DNA of 64,000 nt, from positions 1 to 64,000 of the forward strand of contig JADGFI010000026.1 in assembly GCA_016743945.1 (NCBI GenBank), read 5' to 3'. Of this stretch, positions 16,710 through 25,506 are shown one piece after another. How positions within the stretch are numbered: the stretch's first letter is position 1; each line of letters starts with the position of its first letter. The DNA is from Desulfobacteraceae bacterium (GTDB lineage Bacteria > Desulfobacterota > Desulfobacteria > Desulfobacterales > Desulfobacteraceae). A model generated the notes under the pieces. That model was not told the origin of the DNA, did not search any database, and saw only the letters and a list, made by a program, of their open reading frames with translations. The translations under genes were made by a program, and so were the position numbers.

Positions 16710-17468
16710 ATGAGCAGACGACCCTTTATTGCCGGTAATTGGAAGATGTATAAGACCGGTCCACAAGCTGTAGAAACAGCGACAGATCTTGCCAAGCTGT
16801 GTTCGGGTATAAATGACCCTGAAATAATGATTGCCCCCACAAATCTATCTTTACCCCTGGTAGCCCAGGCCATCAAAAGTTCAGTCGTAAAAGTGGGAGC
16901 CCAGAACCTGCATTTCCAACGGGAAGGAGCCTTTACCGGGGAAGTGTCAGCGGATATGATAAAAGCTGCCGGAGCCGAGTATATCCTCATCGGCCATTCT
17001 GAAAGGCGTCAGTATTTTGGAGAAACCGATACTTGTGTCTGCCAAAAGATCAAGGCCACCCTTGGGGCCGGATTAAAACCGGTCTTGTGTATTGGTGAAA
17101 CTGAAGCGCAAAGGGATGAAGGAAAAACCTATTTTATTCTTGACAAACAGGTCTCAGATGGGTTAAAAGGCTGTGGTCTTGGAGAATTATCCGATCTGGT
17201 TTTGGCCTATGAACCGGTGTGGGCAATCGGCACCGGTAAGACAGCCAGTATTGATCAGGTGGGTGAAGTACACCAACATTTAAGATCCCTGCTTGGACGT
17301 TTATTTTCAAAGGATTTGGCAGACAGAACAAGAATCTTGTACGGCGGTTCCGTCAAGCCTGAAAATGTGAAGGATATCATGGATATCGAAGATGTAGATG
17401 GCGCTCTGGTTGGTGGAGCAAGCCTTGATGCAGATAAGTTTATTAAGATTATCAAATATAATGAATAA
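16710..17468 (+). CDS. tpiA: Triose-phosphate isomerase
   Basis: Interconverts dihydroxyacetone phosphate and glyceraldehyde 3-phosphate. The protein of 252 residues contains all catalytic elements: AGNWKMYK with K12, IGHSERRQYFGE with the electrophilic histidine, YEPVWAIGTGK with the catalytic glutamate and flexible loop 6, and the phosphate-binding YGGSV and GGAS. GGAGGT sits upstream of the ATG. The order gap-tpiA-secG is common in bacteria. Confidence 0.96.
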   Translation: MSRRPFIAGNWKMYKTGPQAVETATDLAKLCSGINDPEIMIAPTNLSLPLVAQAIKSSVVKVGAQNLHFQREGAFTGEVSADMIKAAGAEYILIGHSERRQYFGETDTCVCQKIKATLGAGLKPVLCIGETEAQRDEGKTYFILDKQVSDGLKGCGLGELSDLVLAYEPVWAIGTGKTASIDQVGEVHQHLRSLLGRLFSKDLADRTRILYGGSVKPENVKDIMDIEDVDGALVGGASLDADKFIKIIKYNE

Positions 17469-17484
17469 GGCAGAATAGATAACA

Positions 17485-17772
17485 ATGACAACTATAATAA
17501 TCGGTTTACATGTTAGTGTTTGTATCCTCTTGATTCTGATTGTTCTGCTCCAAAGCGGCAAGGGTGCAGAAATGGGAGCTTCATTAGGCGGCGGCGGCAG
17601 CCAGACCTTTTTTGGTGCAGCAGGGCCTGCCAATATATTGACAAAAATCACCACAGGGGTTGCCATCATTTTCATGGTAACCTCCCTGACCCTGGCGTAC
17701 TTGTCAGGTCATCAAGCTAACTCCAGTGTGATGACAGGAAACACGACGCCTGTGGAGACAACCTCAGAATAA
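17485..17772 (+). CDS. secG: Preprotein translocase subunit SecG
   Basis: A small protein of 95 residues with two membrane segments (about 5-22 and 52-72) joined by the diagnostic Gly-rich loop LQSGKGAEMGASLGGGGSQT and the FFGA motif. It assists SecYE-SecA translocation. It is 16 bases downstream of tpiA and 26 bases upstream of tRNA-Leu, the same neighbours as in E. coli (secG-leuU). Confidence 0.93.
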   Translation: MTTIIIGLHVSVCILLILIVLLQSGKGAEMGASLGGGGSQTFFGAAGPANILTKITTGVAIIFMVTSLTLAYLSGHQANSSVMTGNTTPVETTSE

Positions 17773-17798
17773 AAAGCCGCATTAAAATAGAATAAATT

Positions 17799-17883
17799 GC
17801 CGAAGTGGTGGAATTGGTAGACACGCACGCTTGAGGGGCGTGTGGGGCGACCCGTGGGAGTTCAAATCTCCCCTTCGGCACCA
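17799..17883 (+). tRNA. tRNA-Leu (anticodon GAG)
   Basis: A class II tRNA of 85 bases including the encoded 3' CCA. The acceptor stem pairs GCCGAAG with CTTCGGC. The anticodon stem CACGC/GCGTG encloses the loop TTGAGGG, giving anticodon GAG for CUC/CUU leucine codons. A variable arm (TGGGGCGACCCGT) typical of leucine tRNAs and the T arm GGGAGTTCAAATCTCCC are present. It lies directly after secG and before a strong terminator, so it is probably processed from the operon transcript. Confidence 0.97.
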
Positions 17884-17888
17884 AAATA

Positions 17889-17924
17889 AAAAAAGCTGCG
17901 GACAGTATTGTTCGCGGCTTTTTT
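17889..17924 (+). terminator. Intrinsic terminator after tRNA-Leu
   Basis: The stem AGCTGCGGACA (17894-17904) pairs with TGTTCGCGGCT (17909-17919), with two wobble pairs and a four-base loop. It is flanked by an A-run on the left and six T on the right, so it can work in both directions. It closes the roughly 9.4-kb kdsA-to-tRNA transcript. Confidence 0.85.
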
Positions 17925-17946
17925 ACTTTGAACAAAAAGGTCTTGA

Positions 17947-18153
17947 ATGGTGGATGAGAATAAAACCAATCCTAAAATAAATTGCTATAAATGTAATTAT
18001 TTTTATGTGACCTGGGATCCCCAGCACCCCAATGGGTGCAAAGCCATGGGGTTTAAATCCAAACTGCTTCCCAGTATTACGGTTTATAGATCCTCTGGAA
18101 AACCCTGCCAGCTTTTTTCAAAAAAAGCCATTAGAAAACCCGACCCGTCTTGA
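17947..18153 (+). CDS. Small Cys-rich conserved protein
   Basis: A protein of 68 residues with CYKCNYFYVTWDPQHPNGC and a later lone cysteine in GKPCQLF. The CxxC pair followed by a further Cys suggests a small metal-binding knuckle. Similar short proteins with the phrase FYVTWDP and GCKAMGFKS occur in many anaerobic Desulfobacterota, often named only 'uracil-DNA glycosylase' by error of transfer; no such domain is present here. Function unknown. It stands alone after the terminator and 33 bases before the ClpX-like gene. Confidence 0.7.
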   Translation: MVDENKTNPKINCYKCNYFYVTWDPQHPNGCKAMGFKSKLLPSITVYRSSGKPCQLFSKKAIRKPDPS

Positions 18154-18186
18154 ATTATTCAAAACCTTGTTTATATTATCCCTATT

Positions 18187-19932
18187 ATGACTGATAAAAC
18201 ACACATCCAGGGGCAGGACCCCAGAAAAATAGAAAAAGAACTGGGCGAGTTTCTAAACAAAAAATTCGGCGGAAATGTCAAGATTATCTCACCTTCCATC
18301 CAGCCCCAGCAAGACGCCGTCAGCGGCAAGATGCCCTCCAAGGGTAAACGAGAGCTGATCAATTTTAATTTGAAACCAGCCGACCTCATCGCCTATCTGG
18401 ATCAATATGTGGTCAGACAGGACAAGGCAAAATCTGTTTTAGCAACCAAAATCTGTACCCATTTTAACCGGATCCGGCACCAGGAATCATCCGGGGGTGA
18501 AATTTTTAAAATCACCGGCAACATAAAGTCAAACATTCTGATGCTGGGGCCTACGGGGATCGGAAAGACCTATCTCATTAAGCTCATTGCCAAAAAATTG
18601 GGGGTTCCCTTTGTCAAAGCAGATGCCACCAAATTTTCCGAAACCGGATATGTGGGAGGCGATGTGGAAGATTTGATCCGGGATCTGGTCAAGGAAGCAG
18701 ATGACAATATAGACCTTGCCGAGTGCGGCATCGTCTATGTGGATGAAATTGACAAAATTGCAGCCAGCCCCAATGTCTTCGGGGCCCAGGTTTCGAGGAC
18801 CGGTGTCCAAAGAGCGCTTTTAAAACCCATGGAAGAAACAGAGGTGGACCTTAAGGTCCCCCATGATCCGGTTTCCATGATGCAGGAACTTGAAGCCTTT
18901 CAAAGAACCGGCAAAAGAAACCAGCGCAGGGTTAACACAGCCAATATTCTTTTTATTTTAAGCGGGGCCTTTTCAGGCCTCACCGATGTCATCAAAAAGA
19001 GGTTGAGCAAACAGAGCATCGGCTTTGGTTCTCAGCTGACGCCCACCCATGAAGACATTGATCTTTTAAAACAAGCCAGGACAGAAGACCTGGTGGAATT
19101 TGGTTTTGAGTCTGAATTTATTGGCAGGGTTCCGGTACGCTGCGTCCTTGACACCCTGAGTGAAGCAGACCTCTATGCTATTCTTAAAATGCCCAACAAC
19201 CCCGTTATTTTAAGCAAAAAACTGGATTTTGCGGCCTATGGTATTGATATCGTCTTCACCGACACTGCTCTTAAAATTCTTGCAAAGAGGGCTGCCATTG
19301 AAAACACAGGGGCCAGGGGACTTGTCAGCGTGGTGGAAGAAGCGTTACTTGCCTTTGAAGAGAAACTGCCCTCCACACAAATATCCACTTTTACCGTCAC
19401 CCAAAAAGTTCTGGACGCTCCCGAGAGTCAGCTTGAAAGTCTGATCTCAGGAAACAATAGTAAAAAATTGGACCTTGAATACACCCAGACAAAGAAAGCG
19501 TATAAACGCTATATCACCGAATATATCAAAGAAAACTGGAAGGTCTTTTCCATCCGCCATGGGCTGACCCTTTCTCAAATTCGCTGCAAAATGGTTGCCC
19601 AGTACTATACGACAAATGTCATGGAAGTTGAGGATGCCGTTAAGCAGATCAAACGCTTCCATGATTCGGTTAAGGAAATTGAAGTTGAGGTCTCCAAAAG
19701 CTATAATTTAAACATTGTTTTTGAAGAAGATGCCATTGATTTCATCATCCAGCAATTTATCGACCATAATGCCACCAGTGAAGAAATTTTAACAAAGCTC
19801 TATGACAATTTTTTTGACGGGTTCAATCTGATCCGGGAAAAATCGGGGAAAAACAGATTTTTCCTCTCCAAAACAGCTCTCATAGACCATGAAACATACC
19901 TTAATGACCTTATCAGGAAAGAAATAAAATGA
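18187..19932 (+). CDS. ClpX-like AAA+ unfoldase with C-terminal extension
   Basis: An ATPase of 581 residues whose core (about 60-430) is closely ClpX-like: Walker A GPTGIGKT (121-128), pore loop GYVG (154-157), Walker B IVYVDEIDK (182-190), a sensor region ending ENTGARGL, and an IGF tripeptide (278-280, SKQSIGFGS) like the loop by which ClpX docks on ClpP. It differs from ClpX in lacking the N-terminal zinc domain (the first 60 residues have no Cys cluster) and in carrying about 140 extra C-terminal residues, helical and charged. A normal clpX is presumably elsewhere. The stop overlaps the start of ahbC by four bases, so it is cotranslated with heme synthesis genes. Confidence 0.85.
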   Translation: MTDKTHIQGQDPRKIEKELGEFLNKKFGGNVKIISPSIQPQQDAVSGKMPSKGKRELINFNLKPADLIAYLDQYVVRQDKAKSVLATKICTHFNRIRHQESSGGEIFKITGNIKSNILMLGPTGIGKTYLIKLIAKKLGVPFVKADATKFSETGYVGGDVEDLIRDLVKEADDNIDLAECGIVYVDEIDKIAASPNVFGAQVSRTGVQRALLKPMEETEVDLKVPHDPVSMMQELEAFQRTGKRNQRRVNTANILFILSGAFSGLTDVIKKRLSKQSIGFGSQLTPTHEDIDLLKQARTEDLVEFGFESEFIGRVPVRCVLDTLSEADLYAILKMPNNPVILSKKLDFAAYGIDIVFTDTALKILAKRAAIENTGARGLVSVVEEALLAFEEKLPSTQISTFTVTQKVLDAPESQLESLISGNNSKKLDLEYTQTKKAYKRYITEYIKENWKVFSIRHGLTLSQIRCKMVAQYYTTNVMEVEDAVKQIKRFHDSVKEIEVEVSKSYNLNIVFEEDAIDFIIQQFIDHNATSEEILTKLYDNFFDGFNLIREKSGKNRFFLSKTALIDHETYLNDLIRKEIK

Positions 19933-21119
19933 TTGGAATTTCAAAACTTTATTGTGCCACTGTTGAACCGTCGGACACCCTGAGATACTCAAGGGATTCT
20001 GGACAACTGCCTTCCCACCTGCTGCAGTTTTCAATCGACAAGAAACCTGTGGTGGTCTGGAACATGACCCGCCGATGTAATTTAAAATGTGTTCACTGTT
20101 ATGCCAGAAGTGAAGACATTTCCTATGACAATGAGCTTAACCGGGAACAAAGCCTTGCCATGATTGATGATCTTGCAAAATTCGGGGTGCCGGTTCTGCT
20201 TTTTTCAGGTGGAGAACCTCTGATCCATCCACGGCTTCTGGAATATGCCCAATATGCCGTCAGCAAAGGAATGAGAGCCGTTATTTCCACAAACGGTACC
20301 CTGATCACCAAGCAAAAAGCAAGGGCATTAAAAGACATCGGTCTTTCCTATGTTGGCATCAGCCTGGATGGTATTGAAGAGACACATGACAAGTTTCGAG
20401 GAGTCAAAGGATCTTTCAAGCGTGCCATGGAAGCCATTGATAACTGCCAGGAAGTCGGTATCAAAGTGGGGGTGAGATTTACCATTAACAAACGAAATGT
20501 CCAGGATATACCGGGGATTTTTGACCTTCTTGAAACAAAAAATATTCCCAGAGCCTGTTTCTACCACCTGGTTTACTCGGGCAGGGGATCTGAGATTGCC
20601 AAGGAAGACCTTTCCCATGAAGAGACCAGAAAGGTTCTGGACCTGATCATGGACAGAACCCGGGATCTCCACGATCGAAACATGCCAAAGGAAGTTCTCA
20701 CCGTGGACAACCATGCCGACGGTCCCTATTTATACCAGCGCCTCCAGGGGGAAAACCCGGAGCGGGCGGCCGATGTATTGGAGCTGCTTGAAATGAATGA
20801 GGGCAATAGTTCAGGACGTGGCATCGGCTGTATTTCCTGGGACGGCCAGGTTCACCCGGATCAATTCTGGCGGGAAAAAGTACTGGGAAATGTTAAAGAT
20901 AGACCCTTTTCTGAAATCTGGGTAGACCCTGAAAATGAATTTTTAATGAAAATGAAAGACAAGAAACGTCATGTCAAGGGAAGATGTGCCCAGTGCAGAT
21001 GGCTCGATATCTGTGCCGGCAATTTCAGGGCAAGGGCGGAATCGGTTGCCAATGATCCCTGGGATTCAGATCCTGCCTGCTATCTGACCGATGAAGAAAT
21101 CAAAAAGGAGGATAAATAA
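19929..21119 (+). CDS. ahbC: Radical SAM 12,18-didecarboxysiroheme deacetylase (AhbC type)
   Basis: In the alternative heme pathway this enzyme removes the two acetate side chains of 12,18-didecarboxysiroheme to give Fe-coproporphyrin III. The protein of 396 residues begins MIGISKLYC, typical of AhbC, and has the radical SAM cluster CNLKCVHC (C50, C54, C57), the GGEP motif, and a C-terminal Cys-rich region (GCISWDGQ, CAQCRWLDIC, CYL) for a second iron-sulfur cluster. It is linked by overlapping stop/start codons to hemB and is followed by ahbD. NirJ-type heme d1 proteins are the closest alternative, but no nir genes are nearby. Confidence 0.85.
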   Translation: MIGISKLYCATVEPSDTLRYSRDSGQLPSHLLQFSIDKKPVVVWNMTRRCNLKCVHCYARSEDISYDNELNREQSLAMIDDLAKFGVPVLLFSGGEPLIHPRLLEYAQYAVSKGMRAVISTNGTLITKQKARALKDIGLSYVGISLDGIEETHDKFRGVKGSFKRAMEAIDNCQEVGIKVGVRFTINKRNVQDIPGIFDLLETKNIPRACFYHLVYSGRGSEIAKEDLSHEETRKVLDLIMDRTRDLHDRNMPKEVLTVDNHADGPYLYQRLQGENPERAADVLELLEMNEGNSSGRGIGCISWDGQVHPDQFWREKVLGNVKDRPFSEIWVDPENEFLMKMKDKKRHVKGRCAQCRWLDICAGNFRARAESVANDPWDSDPACYLTDEEIKKEDK

Positions 21120-22093
21120 TGTTGTTTCCAGATGCCAGGGGCAGACGACTGCGTGCCAACGCCAATTTCAGGCGAATGATCCGGGAAACCAAAATATCTG
21201 TCGATGATTTGATCATGCCCTTGTTTGCCATAGACGGCACCTCGGTTAAAAAACCCATTGCCTCCATGCCCGGCCAATTTCATCTTTCCTGTGATAATAT
21301 TGTCAAAACAGCCCAAGAGGCCAAAGACGCCGGCGTACCCGCCATTATTCTATTTGGGGTTGCCGATAAAAAAGACCCCCTTGCCACAAGGGCCTATGCA
21401 TCGGATGCCATTGTTCAACGAGCAGTTGCTGCGGTCAAGGAAAAGGTGCCGGATATCACGGTGATCACCGATGTGTGTTTGTGCGCTTACACAGATCACG
21501 GGCATTGCGGTGTCGTGGACAAGGGCATCATCGACAACGATGCCTCTTTGGATCTTATCGCTAAAACCGCCCTTTCCCATGTACAGGCAGGTGCCGACAT
21601 GGTTGCCCCTTCCGACATGATGGACGGCAGGGTAGGTGAAATCCGGCAGACCCTGGACGAAGAAAATTTTTCCCACATCCCCATCATGTCCTATGCCGTA
21701 AAATATTCCTCTGCCTTTTACGGTCCCTTCAGAGAAGCTGCCGATTCCGCTCCGCAGTTTGGCGACAGAAAAACCTACCAGATGGATCCTGCCAATTCCC
21801 TTGAAGCCATCAGAGAAGCCACCATGGATATTGAAGAGGGGGCTGACATCATCATGGTAAAACCTGCTCTTTCCTACCTGGATATTATCTATCGACTCAA
21901 AGAAGAAATCGATCTTCCCATAGCTGCCTATAATGTCAGCGGGGAATACAGCATCATGAAAGCCGGAGAAATGATGGGATGGGTGGATGCCAAGGCCATG
22001 ATCATGGAAACCCTTCTTTCCATCAAACGGGCCGGAGCTGATATCATATTGACCTATTCCGCCATTGATGTTGCAAGGGAGTTGAACCGCTAA
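21119..22093 (+). CDS. hemB: Delta-aminolevulinic acid dehydratase (porphobilinogen synthase)
   Basis: Condenses two 5-aminolevulinate molecules to porphobilinogen at the start of tetrapyrrole synthesis. The protein of 324 residues has the zinc-binding triad DVCLCAYTDHGHCG (three cysteines, hence a Zn-type active site), and the two Schiff-base lysine segments SYAVKYSSAFYGP and MVKPALSYLD. The ATG overlaps the ahbC stop as TAATG, and the stop overlaps ahbD the same way, so early and late heme steps are made from one message. Confidence 0.96.
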   Translation: MLFPDARGRRLRANANFRRMIRETKISVDDLIMPLFAIDGTSVKKPIASMPGQFHLSCDNIVKTAQEAKDAGVPAIILFGVADKKDPLATRAYASDAIVQRAVAAVKEKVPDITVITDVCLCAYTDHGHCGVVDKGIIDNDASLDLIAKTALSHVQAGADMVAPSDMMDGRVGEIRQTLDEENFSHIPIMSYAVKYSSAFYGPFREAADSAPQFGDRKTYQMDPANSLEAIREATMDIEEGADIIMVKPALSYLDIIYRLKEEIDLPIAAYNVSGEYSIMKAGEMMGWVDAKAMIMETLLSIKRAGADIILTYSAIDVARELNR

Positions 22094-23265
22094 TGAATTC
22101 TCCCCTACACGGCTTGCCTGGAACGTCTGAAAAATCCGGGCACCCTGCCCCCCCCAGTCAATTGGATAAGCATGGTCACCCGGGTAACCCGGATTCTTCA
22201 GCTAGTGCCAATACCATTCGCCTGGTTGCCTGGGAAACCACCAAAAGATGCAACTTAAATTGTAAACATTGCAGGGCAGGGGCAGAAGATCATCCCTATG
22301 ACAATGAATTGGATACCCAGGCCTCGTTCCGGCTTTTGGACCAGATCAGGGAAGTGGGGACCCCCATCATCATCCTCACCGGTGGGGAGCCGTTACTCCG
22401 GGAAGATATATTTGATATCGCTTCTTATGGCACCAAAATTGGCCTGCGCATGGTCATGGCACCCAATGGCACCCTGATCACCCCAAACATTGCTCAAAGA
22501 CTCAAAGAAAGTGGAATAAAACGGATCAGCGTCAGCCTGGACGGATCCACGGCCCAAAGTCATGATGATTTCAGGGGACTTAAAAACGCCTTTAAAGATG
22601 CCATCCGGGGCATAGAGTTTGCCAAGGCAGCAGGACTTGAATTTCAAATCAACACCGTTATTACCAAAACCAACTTAGATGAAATCCCAAAGATTTTAAG
22701 CCTGGCAGAATCTTTGGGGGCCGTGGCCCACCATATTTTCCTTTTGGTGCCCACGGGCCGGGGAAAATATATTGCAGACTCTGCCATCGATGCCAAGGAG
22801 TATGAGCAGACCCTGAACTGGTTCTATGACCAGCAAGCTAAAACCAGCCTCCAGCTCAAGGCAACCTGTGCCCCCCACTACTATCGAATTTTACGCCAGC
22901 GGGCAAAGGCAGACGGCAAAAAGGTCACCTTCGAAACCCATGGACTCGATGCCGTGACCAGGGGGTGTCTTGCCGGTACCGGGTTTTGTTTTATCTCCCA
23001 TGTGGGCCGGGTTCAGACCTGCGGATTTCTCGACGTGACCTGCGGTGACATCACACAGCAGACCTTTAAGGATGTATGGGAAAACTCCACCGTATTTAAT
23101 GAACTCAGGGATTTTAACAACCTTGAAAATAAATGCGGAATATGTGAATACAAAAATGTATGCGGGGGATGCCGCGCCCGGGCCTATGAAGCCACGGGCA
23201 ATTATCTTGCAGAAGAACCCCTGTGTACCTACCAGCCCAAACGATCGGACCAAAAAACAAAATAA
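22093..23265 (+). CDS. ahbD: Radical SAM heme synthase (AhbD type)
   Basis: Converts Fe-coproporphyrin III to heme b by oxidative decarboxylation of two propionates to vinyl groups under anaerobic conditions. The protein of 390 residues has the radical SAM motif CNLNCKHC (C53, C57, C60), TGGEPLL, and a C-terminal cluster set (GCLAGTGFC, TCGFLD, CGICEYKNVCGGCRARA, PLC). The first 40 residues are a Pro/Gly/His-rich tail before the conserved start TIRLVAWETTKRC; a later start was not found with a ribosome site, so the tail may be real. It ends the four-gene cluster. Confidence 0.87.
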   Translation: MNSPLHGLPGTSEKSGHPAPPSQLDKHGHPGNPDSSASANTIRLVAWETTKRCNLNCKHCRAGAEDHPYDNELDTQASFRLLDQIREVGTPIIILTGGEPLLREDIFDIASYGTKIGLRMVMAPNGTLITPNIAQRLKESGIKRISVSLDGSTAQSHDDFRGLKNAFKDAIRGIEFAKAAGLEFQINTVITKTNLDEIPKILSLAESLGAVAHHIFLLVPTGRGKYIADSAIDAKEYEQTLNWFYDQQAKTSLQLKATCAPHYYRILRQRAKADGKKVTFETHGLDAVTRGCLAGTGFCFISHVGRVQTCGFLDVTCGDITQQTFKDVWENSTVFNELRDFNNLENKCGICEYKNVCGGCRARAYEATGNYLAEEPLCTYQPKRSDQKTK

Positions 23266-23297
23266 CCCCTATTTTATTTATCCTATCATAATAAAAC

Positions 23298-23347
23298 CTG
23301 CCGGTAATAACAAAACCGGCAGAAATTTTATTCCTGCCGGTTTTGTT
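23298..23347. terminator. Bidirectional terminator with competing hairpins
   Basis: AACAAAACCGGCAG (23309-23322) and CTGCCGGTTTTGTT (23334-23347) form a perfect 14-base-pair stem with an 11-base loop between convergent ahbD and the phosphofructokinase gene. A third copy of the core, CTGCCGGT (23298-23305), can pair instead with ACCGGCAG (23315-23322), giving a smaller alternative hairpin. Confidence 0.8.
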
Positions 23348-23372
23348 CCCAAAAAGTTTTAGGCCAACACCG

Positions 23373-25454
23373 TTACTGAATCGAATTGAGTACCAGGGAG
23401 ATGGGCCTGTCCTCTTCTGTGTCACCGGCAAAACGAACAGGGCCCGGCTGACGGTAATGGTCCTCTCCTTCATCCAGGGCCACCCATTTCTCCCGCAGCG
23501 CTTTGAAAACCCTGAATCCATTGGAATTGAGGTTCACCAGGCTTTTTTCGATTACCAGTTCCAGTTTGCCCTTTCTCTCTTCTAAATGCATGAGTTTGGC
23601 AATGGGAATACCAATGGGTTCCCACTGATCAAAGTCCATTTCAAGATTCCGGATGGCGGCCATCTGACCGGTTGCATTTCCGGCAATGAGATGGAATGCG
23701 GTCAATCCGAGGTTATAGGTATAATTGCAGTCAAAATGAGTAGGAGCTACCCCCCTGCCATCATATCCATAAAAATGGGTCTGGGTTTTAAAGTTGGGCT
23801 GAGAGTTCTTAAAAATCTGAGCAATGGGGCCGGGGACATTCTCTTCAACATCCATGAGTTCATTGCTGACAAGTGCCTGTTTCAGCGTTTTTTGGGAAAT
23901 AATTGTCTCTTTGACCAAAAGATATTCAGCCGTTGGGGTTTTAAAAAGAGTTTCTTCGTATAACTGCGGGTCCAACTGATGGGCAGCCATAATAGCCTGG
24001 TACTCTGTCTTTTTAATCCCGATTTTATAGACCCCCTGCTCTTTTAAAACCCCCAGATACTCCTTGACCATGTCCATGATCATCTTTTCTGTCTTCACCT
24101 GGGAAAACTGGAAATTCCCGTGGAGATCCCGCTCCACCATAAGGCCTTCCCTGAAAAATGGCGGCAATTGGTTGAACAATTCGTCATCCCGAAGATTCCA
24201 GATGGGAAAGGGGCTCTTGTCTATCATTCCCTGACTGATCCACCTTAAATACTCAAGTTTTTCTGCCAGTCCCGGAAAAGACCTGTGAAAATCCATATCA
24301 TGAATGGTGTTGTACTCGGCAATTATTTTATTGAGTTTAATGATAAACACTTGAATTTCATTGATAAACTCCAAAATACCTTCTGGAATGATCATGATAC
24401 CGTAATTTTTGCCGACGGCTGCCCGCTTCACAATGGTATCGCAGATGAGCCTGGACAGGTGCCGCAGGGTAATGCCAAAGGCATTATAATCAATGGTGTT
24501 ATTTTCCCTTGCCGTTGCAAGGCGGTCCTGGTCAACATAATCGGCCAGCTCCTCTCCGATCAGGGACAGGGTGGCATGGGTCTGAAGGGCACTTTCCAAT
24601 GTTAGATGACTTGCCACCCGCCCCATGACCTTGCAAACGTGCCAGTATTTAACCGTGGACTCACAATCTGCGGCCAGATTGCTGATGTTCTGGGAGAAAG
24701 CCCTGGCAGCACTGTGAAATCCAAAGGAGATGGCACAAAGAACATCCCCGTCATCGGTTGATACCTGGATATCTCCATCAATGGTTTTGGGAACTCCAAT
24801 CACCTTGATGCCAAATTTTTTATAATGCTGGGCAAGAAAGGCGGCATTGGTGTTGGAATCATCTCCGCCGATAACCACCAATGCATCCAGCCCAAGATTC
24901 ATGCAGGTTTTTAAAGACGCATCCATTTTCTTTTCTGAATCAATTTTTGTTCTGCCGGTCTTTATCATGGAAAAACCACCCATATTACGGTGGGCATCCA
25001 CAAGTTCCCGGGTTATCTCCATATACCTCGATTCAATCAGCCCGTCTGTTCCCATCAAAAAACCAAACACCTTTGAGTCTGAATTGTAGCGTTTGACTTC
25101 ATCAAAAAGGCCTGCAATCACGTTATGTCCGCCCGGAGCTGGTCCCCCGGAAAACACCACCCCTATATTTCGTTTCTTTGAAAACCCCTGTTTCTTTGCC
25201 TCAGAAATTTCATCCCCTAGAGTCACCCGCTGAACCGGATTGTTAATGATATCCGGTAGTACCTTTTGGGCTTCCTTGTCATTGGTAAACCGATATTGGG
25301 GCTGATCCTCCAGCAATGAATAGCCTCGGGCAAAAATTTTGATCTTTTTCGGGGAAAATGATCTTCTGGCCAGTGTTTCACTATTAAGGTCTGCTGTAAC
25401 CGTTTTTGCAATTGGATGATTCAGTAAATAATCGAGTTCTATCTCAGATCCCAT
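23373..25454 (-). CDS. Long-type PPi-dependent 6-phosphofructokinase
   Basis: Phosphorylates fructose 6-phosphate, most likely with pyrophosphate. At 693 residues it belongs to the long PFP clade seen in plants, spirochaetes and Desulfobacterota. The motifs GGPAPGGHN, GGDDSNTNAA, VPKTIDGDI (the TIDxD signature with catalytic aspartate) and GRVASHLTLE are visible. The GGDD sequence in place of GGDG is the substitution associated with PPi rather than ATP use. A reversible PPi enzyme fits an anaerobe that runs glycolysis and gluconeogenesis through the gap-tpiA enzymes. It is transcribed alone, converging on ahbD. Confidence 0.9.
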   Translation of the reverse strand: MGSEIELDYLLNHPIAKTVTADLNSETLARRSFSPKKIKIFARGYSLLEDQPQYRFTNDKEAQKVLPDIINNPVQRVTLGDEISEAKKQGFSKKRNIGVVFSGGPAPGGHNVIAGLFDEVKRYNSDSKVFGFLMGTDGLIESRYMEITRELVDAHRNMGGFSMIKTGRTKIDSEKKMDASLKTCMNLGLDALVVIGGDDSNTNAAFLAQHYKKFGIKVIGVPKTIDGDIQVSTDDGDVLCAISFGFHSAARAFSQNISNLAADCESTVKYWHVCKVMGRVASHLTLESALQTHATLSLIGEELADYVDQDRLATARENNTIDYNAFGITLRHLSRLICDTIVKRAAVGKNYGIMIIPEGILEFINEIQVFIIKLNKIIAEYNTIHDMDFHRSFPGLAEKLEYLRWISQGMIDKSPFPIWNLRDDELFNQLPPFFREGLMVERDLHGNFQFSQVKTEKMIMDMVKEYLGVLKEQGVYKIGIKKTEYQAIMAAHQLDPQLYEETLFKTPTAEYLLVKETIISQKTLKQALVSNELMDVEENVPGPIAQIFKNSQPNFKTQTHFYGYDGRGVAPTHFDCNYTYNLGLTAFHLIAGNATGQMAAIRNLEMDFDQWEPIGIPIAKLMHLEERKGKLELVIEKSLVNLNSNGFRVFKALREKWVALDEGEDHYRQPGPVRFAGDTEEDRPISLVLNSIQ

Positions 25455-25506
25455 TCCCGCTCCTGTAACAATTTTAATTAGGATTCTTGCTTAATTTTTC
25501 ACTAGT

